DNA of 64,000 nt from an uncultured delta proteobacterium (lineage in GTDB: Bacteria; Desulfobacterota; Desulfobulbia; Desulfobulbales; Desulfurivibrionaceae), in the NCBI GenBank assembly GCA_903869265.1, contig CAIPYE010000001.1, positions 310,001 to 374,000 on the forward strand, written 5' to 3'. The position numbers and the translations under genes are program-made. Below are positions 9,148-20,146 of this stretch, piece by piece (within the stretch, counting starts at the first letter, position 1; every line of letters starts with the position of its first letter). The notes under the pieces are model-generated. The model saw only the letters and a program-made list of their open reading frames with translations, ran no database searches and was not told the DNA's origin.

Positions 9148-9189
9148 ATCTAAACTGATGCCATCCAAATCGATTTTCAGGAGGACGAA

Positions 9190-10907
<1,718 letters not shown>

Positions 10908-10923
10908 GCAGGGGGGGGAAAGC

Positions 10924-11721
10924 ATGCATCAAACGTACACGGATATCCTGGTTGAACAGGAGCGCCTGTGGCGCAAATCTTTGGCGCTTACTGCGGGAAT
11001 ACTCGCCCTTGTCATCGGCTTCTCCTTTTATACAGGGCTTTTTGATCCCCAACGTCTTTATGAAGGCATTCCCTCTATTGTCAGCCTGATGAGAGAAGGG
11101 CTTCCGCCGGACTTCAGCGCAGCCAGAACCTGGCTGAAGCCCCTGCTCGACACCCTGGCTATGAGCATCGCCGGCACAGCCATTGCGGTTTTCTTCTCGG
11201 TGCCACTGGGGTTGCTTGCCGCCCGCAACACGAGCCCCCATCCGCTCGTCTATCAGATGGCCCGCGCCATCCTGAACGGACTGCGTTCTGTGCCTGAGTT
11301 GATTCTGGGGATACTCTTCGTGGCTGCCGTTGGTTTTGGGGCACTGCCGGGCGTTTTGGCCTTGGGCCTCCATTCCATCGGCATGGTGGGCAAATTTATC
11401 TCCGAGGCGATCGAACATGTAGCGGAGGAACCATTGGAGGCGACGCGTTCCGCTGGGGCTACCCCGCTCCAAGTCATTACCCATGGGGTGCTTCCCCAGG
11501 TACTTCCCCAGATTGCCGATGTAACGATCTATCGCTGGGAATACAATTTCCGGGCTTCCACGGTTATGGGCATGGTAGGAGCCGGCGGTATCGGCTTCCA
11601 ATTGATGGGCTCTCTCCGCCTCATGCAATATCAGGAGGTAACCGCCATTCTGCTGGTTATCCTGGCGGCGGTTACCATGGTCGATGGCATCGGTATCCAT
11701 TTACGAAAACGTTTTAAATAG
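10924..11721 (+). CDS. ptxC: Phosphite/phosphonate ABC transporter permease
   Basis: This 265-aa inner-membrane permease of the PhnE family carries about six hydrophobic segments. The EAA-loop region is [20 protein letters not shown] (about 172-191), which docks the ATPase. A run of G with AAAG precedes ATG 10924; an in-frame ATG lies 36 nt upstream inside the ptxB 3' end and has no ribosome site. Its TAG stop overlaps the AGGA ribosome site of ptxD, consistent with tight coupling. Confidence 0.88.
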   Translation: MHQTYTDILVEQERLWRKSLALTAGILALVIGFSFYTGLFDPQRLYEGIPSIVSLMREGLPPDFSAARTWLKPLLDTLAMSIAGTAIAVFFSVPLGLLAARNTSPHPLVYQMARAILNGLRSVPELILGILFVAAVGFGALPGVLALGLHSIGMVGKFISEAIEHVAEEPLEATRSAGATPLQVITHGVLPQVLPQIADVTIYRWEYNFRASTVMGMVGAGGIGFQLMGSLRLMQYQEVTAILLVILAAVTMVDGIGIHLRKRFK

Positions 11722-11731
11722 GATGAATGTA

Positions 11732-12730
11732 ATGAAACCGAAAGTTGTGATTACCCAACAGGTCCATCGGGAAGTCCTTGATCTGCTTTCTGCATCCTGC
11801 GAGGTAGAGGCCAATACAAGCACGGAACCGTGGCCTCCGGAAATTCTCCGCGCCAAAGCCAAGGACGCCAAAGGAATCATGGTTTTCATGCCCGACAGCA
11901 TCGACGAAAACTTTCTCGACGACTGCCCGGAGTTGGCAGTGGTGGGGGCAGCCCTGAAGGGCTATGACAATTTTGACGTTCAAGCCTGCACCGAGCGTGG
12001 CATCTGGTTTACCAATGTCCCGGACCTGCTGACCATTCCAACTGCGGAACTGACCATCGGTCTGATGATCGGCCTGTCGCGCAATATCTCGGCGGGCGAT
12101 GGTTTTATGCGCAGCGGTCGCTTCCAGGGATGGAGACCGCACCTTTACGGAACCGGCCTAGCCGGCAGCACCGTCGGAATCATCGGCATGGGCGCGGTTG
12201 GTCAAGCAACAGCCCGATGCCTGCAAGGGTTCTCCGCTCATCTTCTCTATTACGACCAGCAGCCGCTTCCGCCGGAAAAAGAACAGGAACTGGCCTTGAC
12301 CTTGCTTCCTTTCGAAAAGGTCCTCGCAGAAAGCGATTTTACCGTGGTGATACTGCCGTTAACGGAAAAAACACTCTGGATGATCGATAAAAAGGCTATT
12401 TCACATATGAAGGAAGGGAGTTTTCTAATCAATACAGGCCGAGGCTCGGTGGTTGACGAACAAGCCGTAGCCGCAGCCCTTGCGAGCGGCAGATTGGCCG
12501 GTTATGCAGCGGATGTCTTTGCCATGGAGGATTGGGCCTGGAGTGACCGGCCGGTCGCAGTTCCCGGAGAATTGCTGAAAAACCAGCGGCAAACCTTTCT
12601 CACCCCGCATCTTGGTTCTGCCGTCAATGCGGTAAGGCTGGAGATTGCCATGGAGGCGGCGAAAAATATTTTACAGGCCCTGGCTGGCGACACCCCACAA
12701 GGTGCGTTAAACCAACCAAAAGCCCGTTAA
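11732..12730 (+). CDS. ptxD: NAD-dependent phosphite (phosphonate) dehydrogenase
   Basis: This 332-aa D-2-hydroxyacid-dehydrogenase-family enzyme oxidises phosphite to phosphate with NAD+. All residues I remember as functional in Pseudomonas stutzeri PtxD are present at matching positions: M53, K76 (LKGYDNFDV), W134 and Y139 (FQGW...LYG), R237, E266 (MEDW) and the catalytic His, here H293. The Rossmann motif GIIGMGAVG is at 149-157. An acidic residue, D175, follows the second beta strand where P. stutzeri has Glu, predicting NAD over NADP. This level of agreement separates it from ordinary glycerate or lactate dehydrogenases. AGGA lies 8 nt before ATG 11732; an alternative ATG at 11723 lacks ribosome-site spacing. 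It is the last gene of ptxABCD. Confidence 0.93.
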   Translation: MKPKVVITQQVHREVLDLLSASCEVEANTSTEPWPPEILRAKAKDAKGIMVFMPDSIDENFLDDCPELAVVGAALKGYDNFDVQACTERGIWFTNVPDLLTIPTAELTIGLMIGLSRNISAGDGFMRSGRFQGWRPHLYGTGLAGSTVGIIGMGAVGQATARCLQGFSAHLLYYDQQPLPPEKEQELALTLLPFEKVLAESDFTVVILPLTEKTLWMIDKKAISHMKEGSFLINTGRGSVVDEQAVAAALASGRLAGYAADVFAMEDWAWSDRPVAVPGELLKNQRQTFLTPHLGSAVNAVRLEIAMEAAKNILQALAGDTPQGALNQPKAR

Positions 12731-12773
12731 CATGCCCGGTGAAAGCTGAGGTGAGGCAGACGAGACAGATCTT

Positions 12774-12807
12774 GCCGGCACCATTCCGGAATCCCGGTGG
12801 TGCCGGT
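12774..12807 (+). terminator. Hairpin after ptxD, possible terminator
   Basis: GCCGGCACCA (12774-12783) pairs with TGGTGCCGGT (12798-12807), nine of ten positions plus one wobble, with an internally palindromic loop. No adjacent T-run is present. It lies between convergent genes (ptxD and the receiver-domain gene). Confidence 0.4.
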
Positions 12808-12914
12808 CCAGGACAGCGCCTCGAAAGCCAAGCTGTTTTTTACGCACACACCTAAATGTCGTATCGGACGCCCAAGCCCAAAGAACTCAACCCCTGCCCT
12901 TTCACCTTGATCCT

Positions 12915-13343
12915 TTAATCTTTCACTTCAAGCCACTCCAGGGTGGCCATAACCACATCCTTCACCGAATAGGGCTTGGCAAAATAGGCATTAGCCCCCA
13001 TCTCCATCCCCTTTTCAATATCCTGAGGCGCGCCAAGCGCGGACAGCATGACCACCGGAATTTCCGCCAGATCCCGGTCCGGATGCGAGCGGATCAGCTT
13101 ACAGAGCTCATGGCCGTCCAGACGGGGCAACATGACATCCAGCAGAACCAGAGCAGGCCGCAGCTGTTCCACGATGGCAAAGGCGGTCAAGCCGTCATGG
13201 GCCACCGCCACAGGCACCATTTTTTTCCGCAACGAATAGCAGAGTAATTGGGCGATATCCTCGTCATCCTCGACAACGAGTACCATCCCGGGTTCCCGGT
13301 GCGTCCTGTTTTCGCTGCATTGCATCATTATGGGAACCCTCAT
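12915..13343 (-). CDS. Single-domain response regulator (REC)
   Basis: This 142-aa protein is a lone CheY-like receiver domain: acidic pair EDDED near 26-30, phospho-acceptor Asp in LLDVMLP, Thr/Ser position as VVMLSALG, and the conserved Lys in AKPY. No output domain follows, so it probably signals by protein contact. Its start overlaps the stop of the upstream EAL-GGDEF gene (ATGA at 13340-13343), which itself overlaps an MCP gene. That makes a three-gene operon linking chemoreception, c-di-GMP and phosphorelay. The start could also be an internal ATG at residue 6, 7 or 20. Confidence 0.88.
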   Translation of the reverse strand: MRVPIMMQCSENRTHREPGMVLVVEDDEDIAQLLCYSLRKKMVPVAVAHDGLTAFAIVEQLRPALVLLDVMLPRLDGHELCKLIRSHPDRDLAEIPVVMLSALGAPQDIEKGMEMGANAYFAKPYSVKDVVMATLEWLEVKD

Positions 13344-15244
13344 CTTTTATTTTTTTCCTCTTTTGCGACCTTAACGCCTTCCAAAGGCATCTCCGATCTC
13401 ACTTCCTCACGCCTGTTACGGACAATGGCCGAGCCTTTTTCCTGCTTGGCCGCCCGCTTGACCCCAGAGGCGAGAAAAGCCAGCTCCGCGTATGAATTCA
13501 CCGGACATTCCTCGGTACTGACGATCCCGATGGAAAGCGAAAGCAGAGCAAACCTCCGCTGTTCCCCCTGCCGGTCCCTGGCATGGTAATACCCCTCGCT
13601 AAACTCCTGCGCGCCATGAAATTCGGGCAACAGCCCATTCAGTCCATCAATAATCTGCTGACAGATCTGCTGGGAGGCATGGGGCCGGGTGATGACGATA
13701 AAATCATCCCCGCCGATGTGCCCGACAAAACGGAAACGGTCGTTGACTCCAGGCTGAACGATATCGACAATGAGCTTGCCGATCCGCTGGATGACCATGT
13801 CCCCCTTTTCAAAGCCGTAATAGTCGTTGTAGGGTTTGAAGTCGTCGATATCGATATAGCAGACGTCAAAATTGACCTTGCGCTGGAGAAAGGTGGCCAC
13901 GGTTCGCTGGATGAATTCGTTGCCCGGCAGACCGGACAATGGGTTCGCCCCCTTGGCCAATTGGATACTTTTCTGGGTGATGGCCTCAAGCAGGGCGTTG
14001 ATGGCCACGGTCCCGAGGTATTTGCCGTTTCTGGCCACGCAGATATCGTCATACAGATGCCTGCCACGACGGGCCTTGATCCTCCGCACCACCTCCTCCA
14101 TGGGCGTTGCCGCCTCAACCAGGAGGAAATCATCCCCCAACACATTCTTGACCGTCCGGTGGGCCGAGAGGGCGAAGCCATACCCATGGGGGCCGACCAT
14201 CTGTTTTTCCAAAAAATGCATCCGGTTCAGCATGCCCAGCACCCGCATCTCGGCCACAACCGGGATCCCCTGCAGCTTGACATCATCCATGAACCGTTGA
14301 TGGGCGGTCATGAGGGACTGCTGGGGAGAAAGCGGCTCAATGTACTTGACCGTATCGCCTATGGTACAGGATTCCCCATGGACTTCGGAGCAATACGCTG
14401 CCTCGTCCCGGACAACCAGCGGCGCGAAATGCTGCCGGGAAAGGTCTGGGCCGGGCCGTTCCAGCAGGTAGCCCTGAAGCAGATCGATATCAAACCGGGC
14501 AAGGGTCTCCAGTTCTTCAGGCCGCTCGATCCCCTCGGCAACGACGGTGATGCCAAGCTTGTGGCACACCGTGGCAATGGCGTCCACCAGATTATGCTTG
14601 AAGGAATCCTGGTCGATATTGGTGATGAAATGCCGATCGACCTTGACGTAATCCGGCTCAATGACCGAAAGCATCTTCAGCCCGCCGTAGCCGACGCCGA
14701 AATCATCGATGGCAATCTTGTATCCCCTTTTCCGGTAGTACTCCACCGACTTTTTAAAAAGATCGTAATTCCGGATTGCCTCCTGCTCGGTAATCTCCAG
14801 GATGACCCGCTCCTTGGCGATACCGCACTCCTCGGCCAACCGGTCGGTCGCCCCTCCGCGGTGATCCGGATGCATGAGGGTGACAGGGCAGATATTCACG
14901 TACAGGTAGGCATTTCTTTCGGCAAAACCCAGCTCCGCCGCCCGACAAAAAGCATGTTCCCGGCAGACCATATCAAGGGTCGAAATAATGCCTTCCTCCT
15001 GGGCTCTCTGAAAAAGCATTCCGATATCGATGGGAGGGGTATGTGCTTCCCGCACTCTGGCCAAGGCCTCATAGCCAAAGATCTCTCCGGTCCGCCTCGA
15101 AAAAATGGGCTGAAACCAGGAGGTGAGACCGTTATTATCCAGCAGGTCAAGCATCTCGCCCCGTGAAATCCTGGTGGGCTGAAACCTTACGCGCTCTGCC
15201 TCTTTTTCCAACATAATGACTTCCGCTGACGCTGACTGGCTCAT
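13340..15244 (-). CDS. EAL - CBS-like - GGDEF c-di-GMP turnover protein
   Basis: This 634-aa cytoplasmic protein has an N-terminal EAL phosphodiesterase domain ([22 protein letters not shown] and VVAEGIE all present, so probably active). A middle region of about 290-430 resembles a CBS pair, and a C-terminal GGDEF cyclase domain has the variant GGDDF, which is often active. The protein can therefore in principle both make and degrade c-di-GMP, with the CBS-like region as the probable ligand switch. It overlaps the MCP upstream (ATGA at 15241-15244) and the REC gene downstream. No TM segment is visible, so sensing likely comes from partners. Confidence 0.88.
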   Translation of the reverse strand: MSQSASAEVIMLEKEAERVRFQPTRISRGEMLDLLDNNGLTSWFQPIFSRRTGEIFGYEALARVREAHTPPIDIGMLFQRAQEEGIISTLDMVCREHAFCRAAELGFAERNAYLYVNICPVTLMHPDHRGGATDRLAEECGIAKERVILEITEQEAIRNYDLFKKSVEYYRKRGYKIAIDDFGVGYGGLKMLSVIEPDYVKVDRHFITNIDQDSFKHNLVDAIATVCHKLGITVVAEGIERPEELETLARFDIDLLQGYLLERPGPDLSRQHFAPLVVRDEAAYCSEVHGESCTIGDTVKYIEPLSPQQSLMTAHQRFMDDVKLQGIPVVAEMRVLGMLNRMHFLEKQMVGPHGYGFALSAHRTVKNVLGDDFLLVEAATPMEEVVRRIKARRGRHLYDDICVARNGKYLGTVAINALLEAITQKSIQLAKGANPLSGLPGNEFIQRTVATFLQRKVNFDVCYIDIDDFKPYNDYYGFEKGDMVIQRIGKLIVDIVQPGVNDRFRFVGHIGGDDFIVITRPHASQQICQQIIDGLNGLLPEFHGAQEFSEGYYHARDRQGEQRRFALLSLSIGIVSTEECPVNSYAELAFLASGVKRAAKQEKGSAIVRNRREEVRSEMPLEGVKVAKEEKNKR

Positions 15245-16815
15245 GCGGCCACCAGCCGGGGAACGAACTGGCCGGACTTTTCCTCTGACCAGCCCTCTTC
15301 CTTCCCCGCTTCCTCTTGCCCGTTGATCAGGGTAATCAGCGATCCCGAGATGCGTCGCAGCTCCACCGCCTGCGTCCTCAATTCCGCCGCGGTTCGGGCC
15401 GCTGCTTCCGCCTCGGCGGAAGCAGCCAGGCTCACCGTGTCAATCTCGCCCATGGCCGCGCTCACCTGCCGGATCCCGACAACCTGCTCAGCACTGGCCA
15501 CGGCGATGTTTTGCACCTCCTCGTCCACCTTGGCAATACCCTGGTGGATCTCGACAAACGCCTTATCCAAGCTTTCACACAGCACGCTGCCCTGCTTCAC
15601 CTTCTCGATATTATTCTGAATAATATCGGAGGTTTCCTTGGCGGACGTGGCCACATTATGGGCCAATCTCCGGATTTCATCGGCAACCACGCCGAAACCG
15701 GCCCCTGCCTCTCCGGCCCTGGCCGCCTCCACAGCGGCATTGAGCGCCAGCAGATTGGTCTGGAAGGCAATGGCATTGATGTTCTTAATGATCTTCATCA
15801 CCTCGGCAGACTGGCCTTCTATCTCCTGCATGGCTTGCAGCATCATCGCCATCTGGGCGCCACCTTCCTGCACCACCTGTTGCATGCTCTTGGAAAGGGC
15901 GCTGGCCTGTCGGGCGCTCTCGTTGTTGGCGTTGGTCTGGCCGAGGAGCTGTTCGATGGAGGCCCCGGTCTCTTCCACCCCGGCGGCCTGGCGGCCAGCT
16001 CCGTCCGCCAGGCTCAGGCTTGCCGCGGATAGCAGGGTTGATTCCTCATAGACCTGCTCCACCACGCCTTGCAATCGTTCCTTTATCTGCATCATGGGCT
16101 GAATCACCTTGCGGCCAAGGTAGAAAAGGATAAAGAGGAACACGCCAAAAACGCCGAGCCCGGACCCAAGCAGGGCGAGGAGAGAAAAATTCTTCGCCTT
16201 CTGAAACAAAGCCTTATGCGTGGTCCCCACTGCGGCAATGGTCTCACCGGTCTGCAGACCTGCTTGTTTGGCAATCTGCTCTGCCAGCGCACGGCTCATG
16301 GCAATGGCTTGCGTCCCCTTGTCGCCGGTGTACTGATCCGCCGCCCGAATCCCATCATAATAACTTTCCTGAAACCCGATCATGCTCTGACCAATGGCCT
16401 TCTGCTTCTTGAAGCCATCATATTCCTCGGAAATCCGCTGCAACTGGGCCTGGGCTGCCGCGTCCTGCGCCAGGGCTTTTTGCGCCGCCGCCAGCATGGC
16501 AATAATCCGGGCATCGCCTTTTTCAAATGCCTCTACATACTTTGTCTGCATATCCTGAAACTTGCCCCGCACCAGAAAATTCTTCCACTGGAGCATCTGC
16601 TCAAGCAGAGCTGATTGCAGCTCCCGGACCAAGAGCACATTGTCGATGCCATCCTCCCCGGAAATCCGGATGTTCTTATTTGCCTGGTTCGCTCCAGAGA
16701 TCAACTGTTCCTGGGTGGTTACGGAAATGGTGTACAGCACACTCATTCCAACACCTGCAGCCAGCATGATAAAGACAAAGAAAAAACCGAGCCTGTTTTT
16801 CAAATTCCAACGCAT
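15241..16815 (-). CDS. Methyl-accepting chemotaxis protein
   Basis: This 524-aa chemoreceptor has a TM helix at about residues 8-30, a periplasmic helical domain of about 170 residues, a second TM at about 200-225, and a cytoplasmic signalling coiled coil. The hairpin tip contains the MCP signature [20 protein letters not shown] and [14 protein letters not shown] start at ATG 16815 because it places the positively charged N-terminus directly before TM1; longer in-frame starts reach 16944 with unlikely sequence. It heads an operon with the EAL/GGDEF and REC genes. No C-terminal methylesterase-binding pentapeptide is visible; the chain ends FVPRLVAA. Confidence 0.9.
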   Translation of the reverse strand: MRWNLKNRLGFFFVFIMLAAGVGMSVLYTISVTTQEQLISGANQANKNIRISGEDGIDNVLLVRELQSALLEQMLQWKNFLVRGKFQDMQTKYVEAFEKGDARIIAMLAAAQKALAQDAAAQAQLQRISEEYDGFKKQKAIGQSMIGFQESYYDGIRAADQYTGDKGTQAIAMSRALAEQIAKQAGLQTGETIAAVGTTHKALFQKAKNFSLLALLGSGLGVFGVFLFILFYLGRKVIQPMMQIKERLQGVVEQVYEESTLLSAASLSLADGAGRQAAGVEETGASIEQLLGQTNANNESARQASALSKSMQQVVQEGGAQMAMMLQAMQEIEGQSAEVMKIIKNINAIAFQTNLLALNAAVEAARAGEAGAGFGVVADEIRRLAHNVATSAKETSDIIQNNIEKVKQGSVLCESLDKAFVEIHQGIAKVDEEVQNIAVASAEQVVGIRQVSAAMGEIDTVSLAASAEAEAAARTAAELRTQAVELRRISGSLITLINGQEEAGKEEGWSEEKSGQFVPRLVAA

Positions 16816-17160
16816 GACCTGACCCCTTGCTGGTTGCTTTGCCTGCTGCTGACCCCGACAGGGATAAGGCTTTCCCCGACCAAACATCCCCCCTCGCAGG
16901 AAAAAAGATAGGCGGAACAAACGCTGTGCCTGCTGCTTTGGCAAAACCTTTCCAGCTCATGCAGGCTGGGGATATAGGGGGCGTTTTTGGCGGAACAGGT
17001 CGCAACGGACCAGATGTTTGTCCCGTGGCTGTAATGCAGAAGATGTTTGCAGGGCATGGCGCGAGCCTCCGTATGGGTGAGTGGTGATCTTGTTTCCATA
17101 GGAAGGCAAATTACTGCCCGTTTATTAGACGATGATTACGGGGAGGTTATTTTCCAATTT
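16816..17160. other. Intergenic stretch before the MCP operon
   Basis: I see no gene here. The stretch must carry the promoter and 5' leader of the minus-strand MCP operon. I looked for a GEMM (c-di-GMP-I) riboswitch because of the operon content, but its conserved core segments are absent. Confidence 0.5.
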
Positions 17161-17198
17161 CAAAAAAACACCCCCCTGCCGATGCTCTGACAGGGGGG
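17161..17198 (-). terminator. Rho-independent terminator of the porin gene
   Basis: Read on the minus strand, CCCCCCTG (17198-17191) pairs perfectly with CAGGGGGG (17178-17171) across a 12-nt loop and is followed by TGTTTTTTT down to 17161. It lies about 140 bp beyond the porin stop. Confidence 0.85.
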
Positions 17199-17273
17199 CT
17201 AAGGAGAAGTGGGATGTACTGCAAGGTACTGCGAAATTGTTCGCTTTAGATTACCTTTCCATTATTTTCGGGT

Positions 17274-17339
17274 AAGGCCGCCCCTGCCTGGGAGGAGGCA
17301 AGGGTGGCTCACGCCACTCCAGAGAGGAGATGCGGCCTT
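17274..17339 (-). other. Structured 3' element abutting the porin stop codon
   Basis: AAGGCCGC (17274-17281) and GCGGCCTT (17332-17339) pair perfectly as an outer stem that touches the TAA stop at 17340-17342. Inside, CCCCTGCCT and AGGCAAGGG form a second hairpin. The element is distinct from the T-rich terminator farther downstream and may stabilise the abundant porin mRNA (inference). Confidence 0.45.
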
Positions 17340-18677
17340 TTAGAACTTATAACCTACGTCAAACTGCATAAGATTGACGGTGTCCACCTTGTTATTGGCC
17401 GAGTAATAGGCCTCGTCCTGTTTGTAGTTCATCCATGTGAAATCAAGCGCCCAATTCTTGGTGATATCGTAGCCAGCCTGCACCCGGTGGCCCTTCTTGT
17501 TGGTTACCGAGCCAAGGCCGTCGCCGAAATCGGAATCCGAGAGCGCGCCATAGAGCGAATCTGCCTCAACCACTACATATGCGTAGCCAAAACGAACCTT
17601 GTCGATCTTGGCATCGAGGCCCACTACCCAACCGAGATCGGCATCACCCGGCTTCTTGGGAAAATCCTTGGCCTGACTCAAGCCGATAGCACCATCAGCC
17701 CCAAAATTCTGCCAGATATGGCCATAGAGGGAGAGGTTGACGCTGGATACAGGAAAGGAGACCTTGCCATAAAGATCACCGATCTCCAAGGCATACTTGG
17801 CCGGGTCAACGGTGTTGAGCGAGGTATTGGCCTTGTCGTTGATGAAGGATTGGTCATATTTCTGATAGCTGGCGGCCAGGACATAAGAAACGTCGCCCAC
17901 CTTGTCCCGATACCCCGCCTGTCCCTTATAGAGCATGGCGGTGTTGTCGTCACCCACCAGTTTCGCCCCGTATCCGCCCACCGTGGCAAACACGCCCTGC
18001 TTTTTGCCATACTGTGCGGACAGGCCGGCCAGACGCACATCGCTGTCATACAACACCCAGGAGGTCTCATAGGGATTCAACTGCTGACCAAGGGTAAACT
18101 TGAAATCATCCACCTTGTGGGCGGCATAGGCATAATCAAGCCAGAGACCAGGGGACTCGAAGGCGCTGTATTTAGACCAGGTTGAATTGGTGCTGGTCGC
18201 GAGATGGGATCCGTCGTCATTTGCTCTCTCGCCGGAGGCCAAGCCCGCACCCACTTCCCAATTCTCGGCCTTGTTATCCCAAACCCCGCCAAGACGGAAG
18301 CGGGTCCGCCAACGGTCACGGGCCACATCAGCGGTGTTGGCCTGATCGTAATAGTTCTTATCCTGCCTTTCATAGCGCACCCGCAAATCGCCTTTCAGAG
18401 TCAACTGATCAATAAACTCGTTGGCCAAGGCAACCTTGCTGCTCCCGCTAGCACTGCCGCCGTTTTTCTTGACTTCTTCCTCGACCTTGGCCGCCACCTT
18501 CTTATCCACCATGGCCCCAAGAGCATCGATGTGCTCCTGCTGGGAAGCGACCTTGTTGCGCAGGAACTCAAGCTCCTGCAAAATCTGCTCATCGCTCATA
18601 CCTGCGCCGGCCAAAGCCGCCGCAGGCAGGGTGAGACAAAGGCCCAATGCTGCTACCGCTGATAATACCTTCCTCAT
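17340..18677 (-). CDS. Outer-membrane porin
   Basis: This 445-aa protein begins with a signal peptide (about residues 1-23, ALAG cleavage region). A short coiled coil (about 30-65) of the kind used for trimerisation or peptidoglycan contact follows, then about 350 residues of alternating beta-strand sequence, and the chain ends in VGYKF, the C-terminal Phe typical of BAM substrates. The ribosome site AGGAGAAAG precedes ATG. It is divergent from pstS across a 336-bp gap, so a role as an anion or phosphate porin is possible but unproven; no clear PhoB box faces it. It has its own terminator, so it is monocistronic. Confidence 0.85.
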   Translation of the reverse strand: MRKVLSAVAALGLCLTLPAAALAGAGMSDEQILQELEFLRNKVASQQEHIDALGAMVDKKVAAKVEEEVKKNGGSASGSSKVALANEFIDQLTLKGDLRVRYERQDKNYYDQANTADVARDRWRTRFRLGGVWDNKAENWEVGAGLASGERANDDGSHLATSTNSTWSKYSAFESPGLWLDYAYAAHKVDDFKFTLGQQLNPYETSWVLYDSDVRLAGLSAQYGKKQGVFATVGGYGAKLVGDDNTAMLYKGQAGYRDKVGDVSYVLAASYQKYDQSFINDKANTSLNTVDPAKYALEIGDLYGKVSFPVSSVNLSLYGHIWQNFGADGAIGLSQAKDFPKKPGDADLGWVVGLDAKIDKVRFGYAYVVVEADSLYGALSDSDFGDGLGSVTNKKGHRVQAGYDITKNWALDFTWMNYKQDEAYYSANNKVDTVNLMQFDVGYKF

Positions 18678-18887
18678 GTCTTTCTCCTTTCTCCGTAACG
18701 TTTATAAAAATTGCTTCGTAACAATAGGGAAATGGAAGGAAGCAAAGTTCCAGCCATCGCCGCATCCGAAATGTTACGGAGAGCCTACCGGGGGAGTATT
18801 AGAGAGAGATCATCCTATGGTTAAAAACAAATTAAATAAAGGTTAGCAAAACGAGGGGATAAATTCGAGCTTGTGGCGAGTTATCTT

Positions 18888-18941
18888 CTGTTCATCTCCT
18901 AACAAAATCCTAATAAAATTCTAACAATCTGGCAGCATAGT
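18888..18941 (+). promoter_or_regulatory. PhoB box and -10 of pstS
   Basis: Four contiguous 11-bp units read CTGTTCATCTC (18888-18898), CTAACAAAATC (18899-18909), CTAATAAAATT (18910-18920) and CTAACAATCTG (18921-18931). A 4-nt gap and CATAGT (18936-18941) follow. This is the clearest PhoB operator in the window and anchors the consensus used for the others. The rest of 18678-19013 holds the porin upstream region. Confidence 0.8.
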
Positions 18942-19013
18942 GTGGGGCAGATGCACTGAGCAGATCACAAACCGGCATAAGCCATCTGTAACTTCACTTA
19001 GGGAGAGACAAAC

Positions 19014-20009
19014 ATGACGATGCACAAAAGTTTTTTCACCAGTGTCACCAAGGCTGCCTTGGCAGGCTGCCTGGTCGCGGTCACCGCCACCAGCGTTTTT
19101 GCCAACCCCATCACCGTGGACCCGAAAACCCCAGTCTATAAGAAAGTGAGCGGGGTTTCCGGCAACCTCGACAGTATCGGTTCGGACACCCTGAACAATC
19201 TGATGACTTATTGGGCAGAAGGGTTCCGCAAGGAATACCCCAATGTCCGCATCCAGATCGAGGGCAAGGGCTCAAGCACCGCTCCGCCCGCCCTCATTTC
19301 CGGCACCTCCCAGCTCGGCCCCATGTCCCGGGAGATGAAATCCGAAGAGATCGATGCCTTTACCAAGAAATACGGATATGCTCCGACCAAAATCGGCGTG
19401 GCCTTCGACTCCCTGGGCGTCTTTGTAAATAAAGACAACCCGATCAAAGAATTGAGCCTGCCCCAGGTTGACGCTATCTTTTCCAAAACCCGAAAGGGCG
19501 GCATGTCCGAGGAGATCACCACCTGGGGCCAGTTGGGCCTTACCGGTCCCTGGCAGCAAGCCCCCATCAGCCTCTTCGGCCGTAACTCCGCCTCCGGCAC
19601 CTATGGCTATTTCAAGGAACACGCCCTGTTCAAAGGCGACTATAAGGATACCGTCAAGGAACAGCCAGGCTCTGCTTCGGTGGTCATGGGTGTCACCGAG
19701 GATCGCAACGGCATCGGCTACTCCGGCATCGGCTACAAGACCTCTGGGGTCAAGGCCCTGGCCCTGAGCAAGAAAACCGGAGAAAAAGCACATGAAGCCA
19801 ACTACGAGAACGTGCTGAACGGCAGTTACCCGCTTTCCAGAACCCTGTACATCTATGTGGCCAAAGCGCCGAACAAGCCGCTGCCCACCGAAATCTCCGA
19901 GTTCCTCAAGTATGTGCTTTCCAAATCCGGCCAGGAAATCGTAATTAAAGACGGGTTTCTGCCCCTGACCCATGAAGTCCTTGAAAAAGAGCTGGCTAAA
20001 CTCAAGTAA
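19014..20009 (+). CDS. pstS: Periplasmic phosphate-binding protein
   Basis: This 331-aa protein is the high-affinity phosphate receptor of the Pst transporter. The signal peptide covers about residues 1-30 (cleavage near VFA-NP). The mature domain begins with [12 protein letters not shown], and the anion-binding segments [11 protein letters not shown] and [12 protein letters not shown] are typical of PstS. A GGGAG ribosome site precedes ATG 19014. A strong hairpin separates it from pstC, so its mRNA is probably more abundant than the rest of the operon. Transcription is from the PhoB box at 18888-18941. Confidence 0.94.
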   Translation: MTMHKSFFTSVTKAALAGCLVAVTATSVFANPITVDPKTPVYKKVSGVSGNLDSIGSDTLNNLMTYWAEGFRKEYPNVRIQIEGKGSSTAPPALISGTSQLGPMSREMKSEEIDAFTKKYGYAPTKIGVAFDSLGVFVNKDNPIKELSLPQVDAIFSKTRKGGMSEEITTWGQLGLTGPWQQAPISLFGRNSASGTYGYFKEHALFKGDYKDTVKEQPGSASVVMGVTEDRNGIGYSGIGYKTSGVKALALSKKTGEKAHEANYENVLNGSYPLSRTLYIYVAKAPNKPLPTEISEFLKYVLSKSGQEIVIKDGFLPLTHEVLEKELAKLK

Positions 20010-20048
20010 TCCCCACCGGCCATGGCCGGACACAAGTTCACCTCCCCG

Positions 20049-20092
20049 GCCCCCGGGAAGACCTGCCCGTCGGCGTTGGTCTTCCCGGGGGC
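20049..20092 (+). other. Intercistronic hairpin between pstS and pstC
   Basis: GCCCCCGGGAAGACC (20049-20063) and GGTCTTCCCGGGGGC (20078-20092) form a perfect 15-bp stem with a 14-nt loop. Only two Ts follow, so it is more likely a partial terminator or 3' stabiliser that favours pstS over pstCAB. Confidence 0.7.
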
Positions 20093-20146
20093 TTCCTCAG
20101 TAGATGCACTTTCCGCGGCATGACCCAGGACAGCAAGGACCACCCC

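Noticed and set aside
16816-17160. GEMM (c-di-GMP) riboswitch before the MCP-EAL-GGDEF operon
   Set aside because: The operon content invited it, but the conserved core segments and tetraloop/receptor were not found on the minus strand.
18814-18846. PhoB box facing the porin
   Set aside because: CTAACCTTTAT, TTAATTTGTTT and TTAACCATAGG keep the 11-bp spacing, but no -10 hexamer lies 4 nt after the last unit, so it was not listed as a feature.
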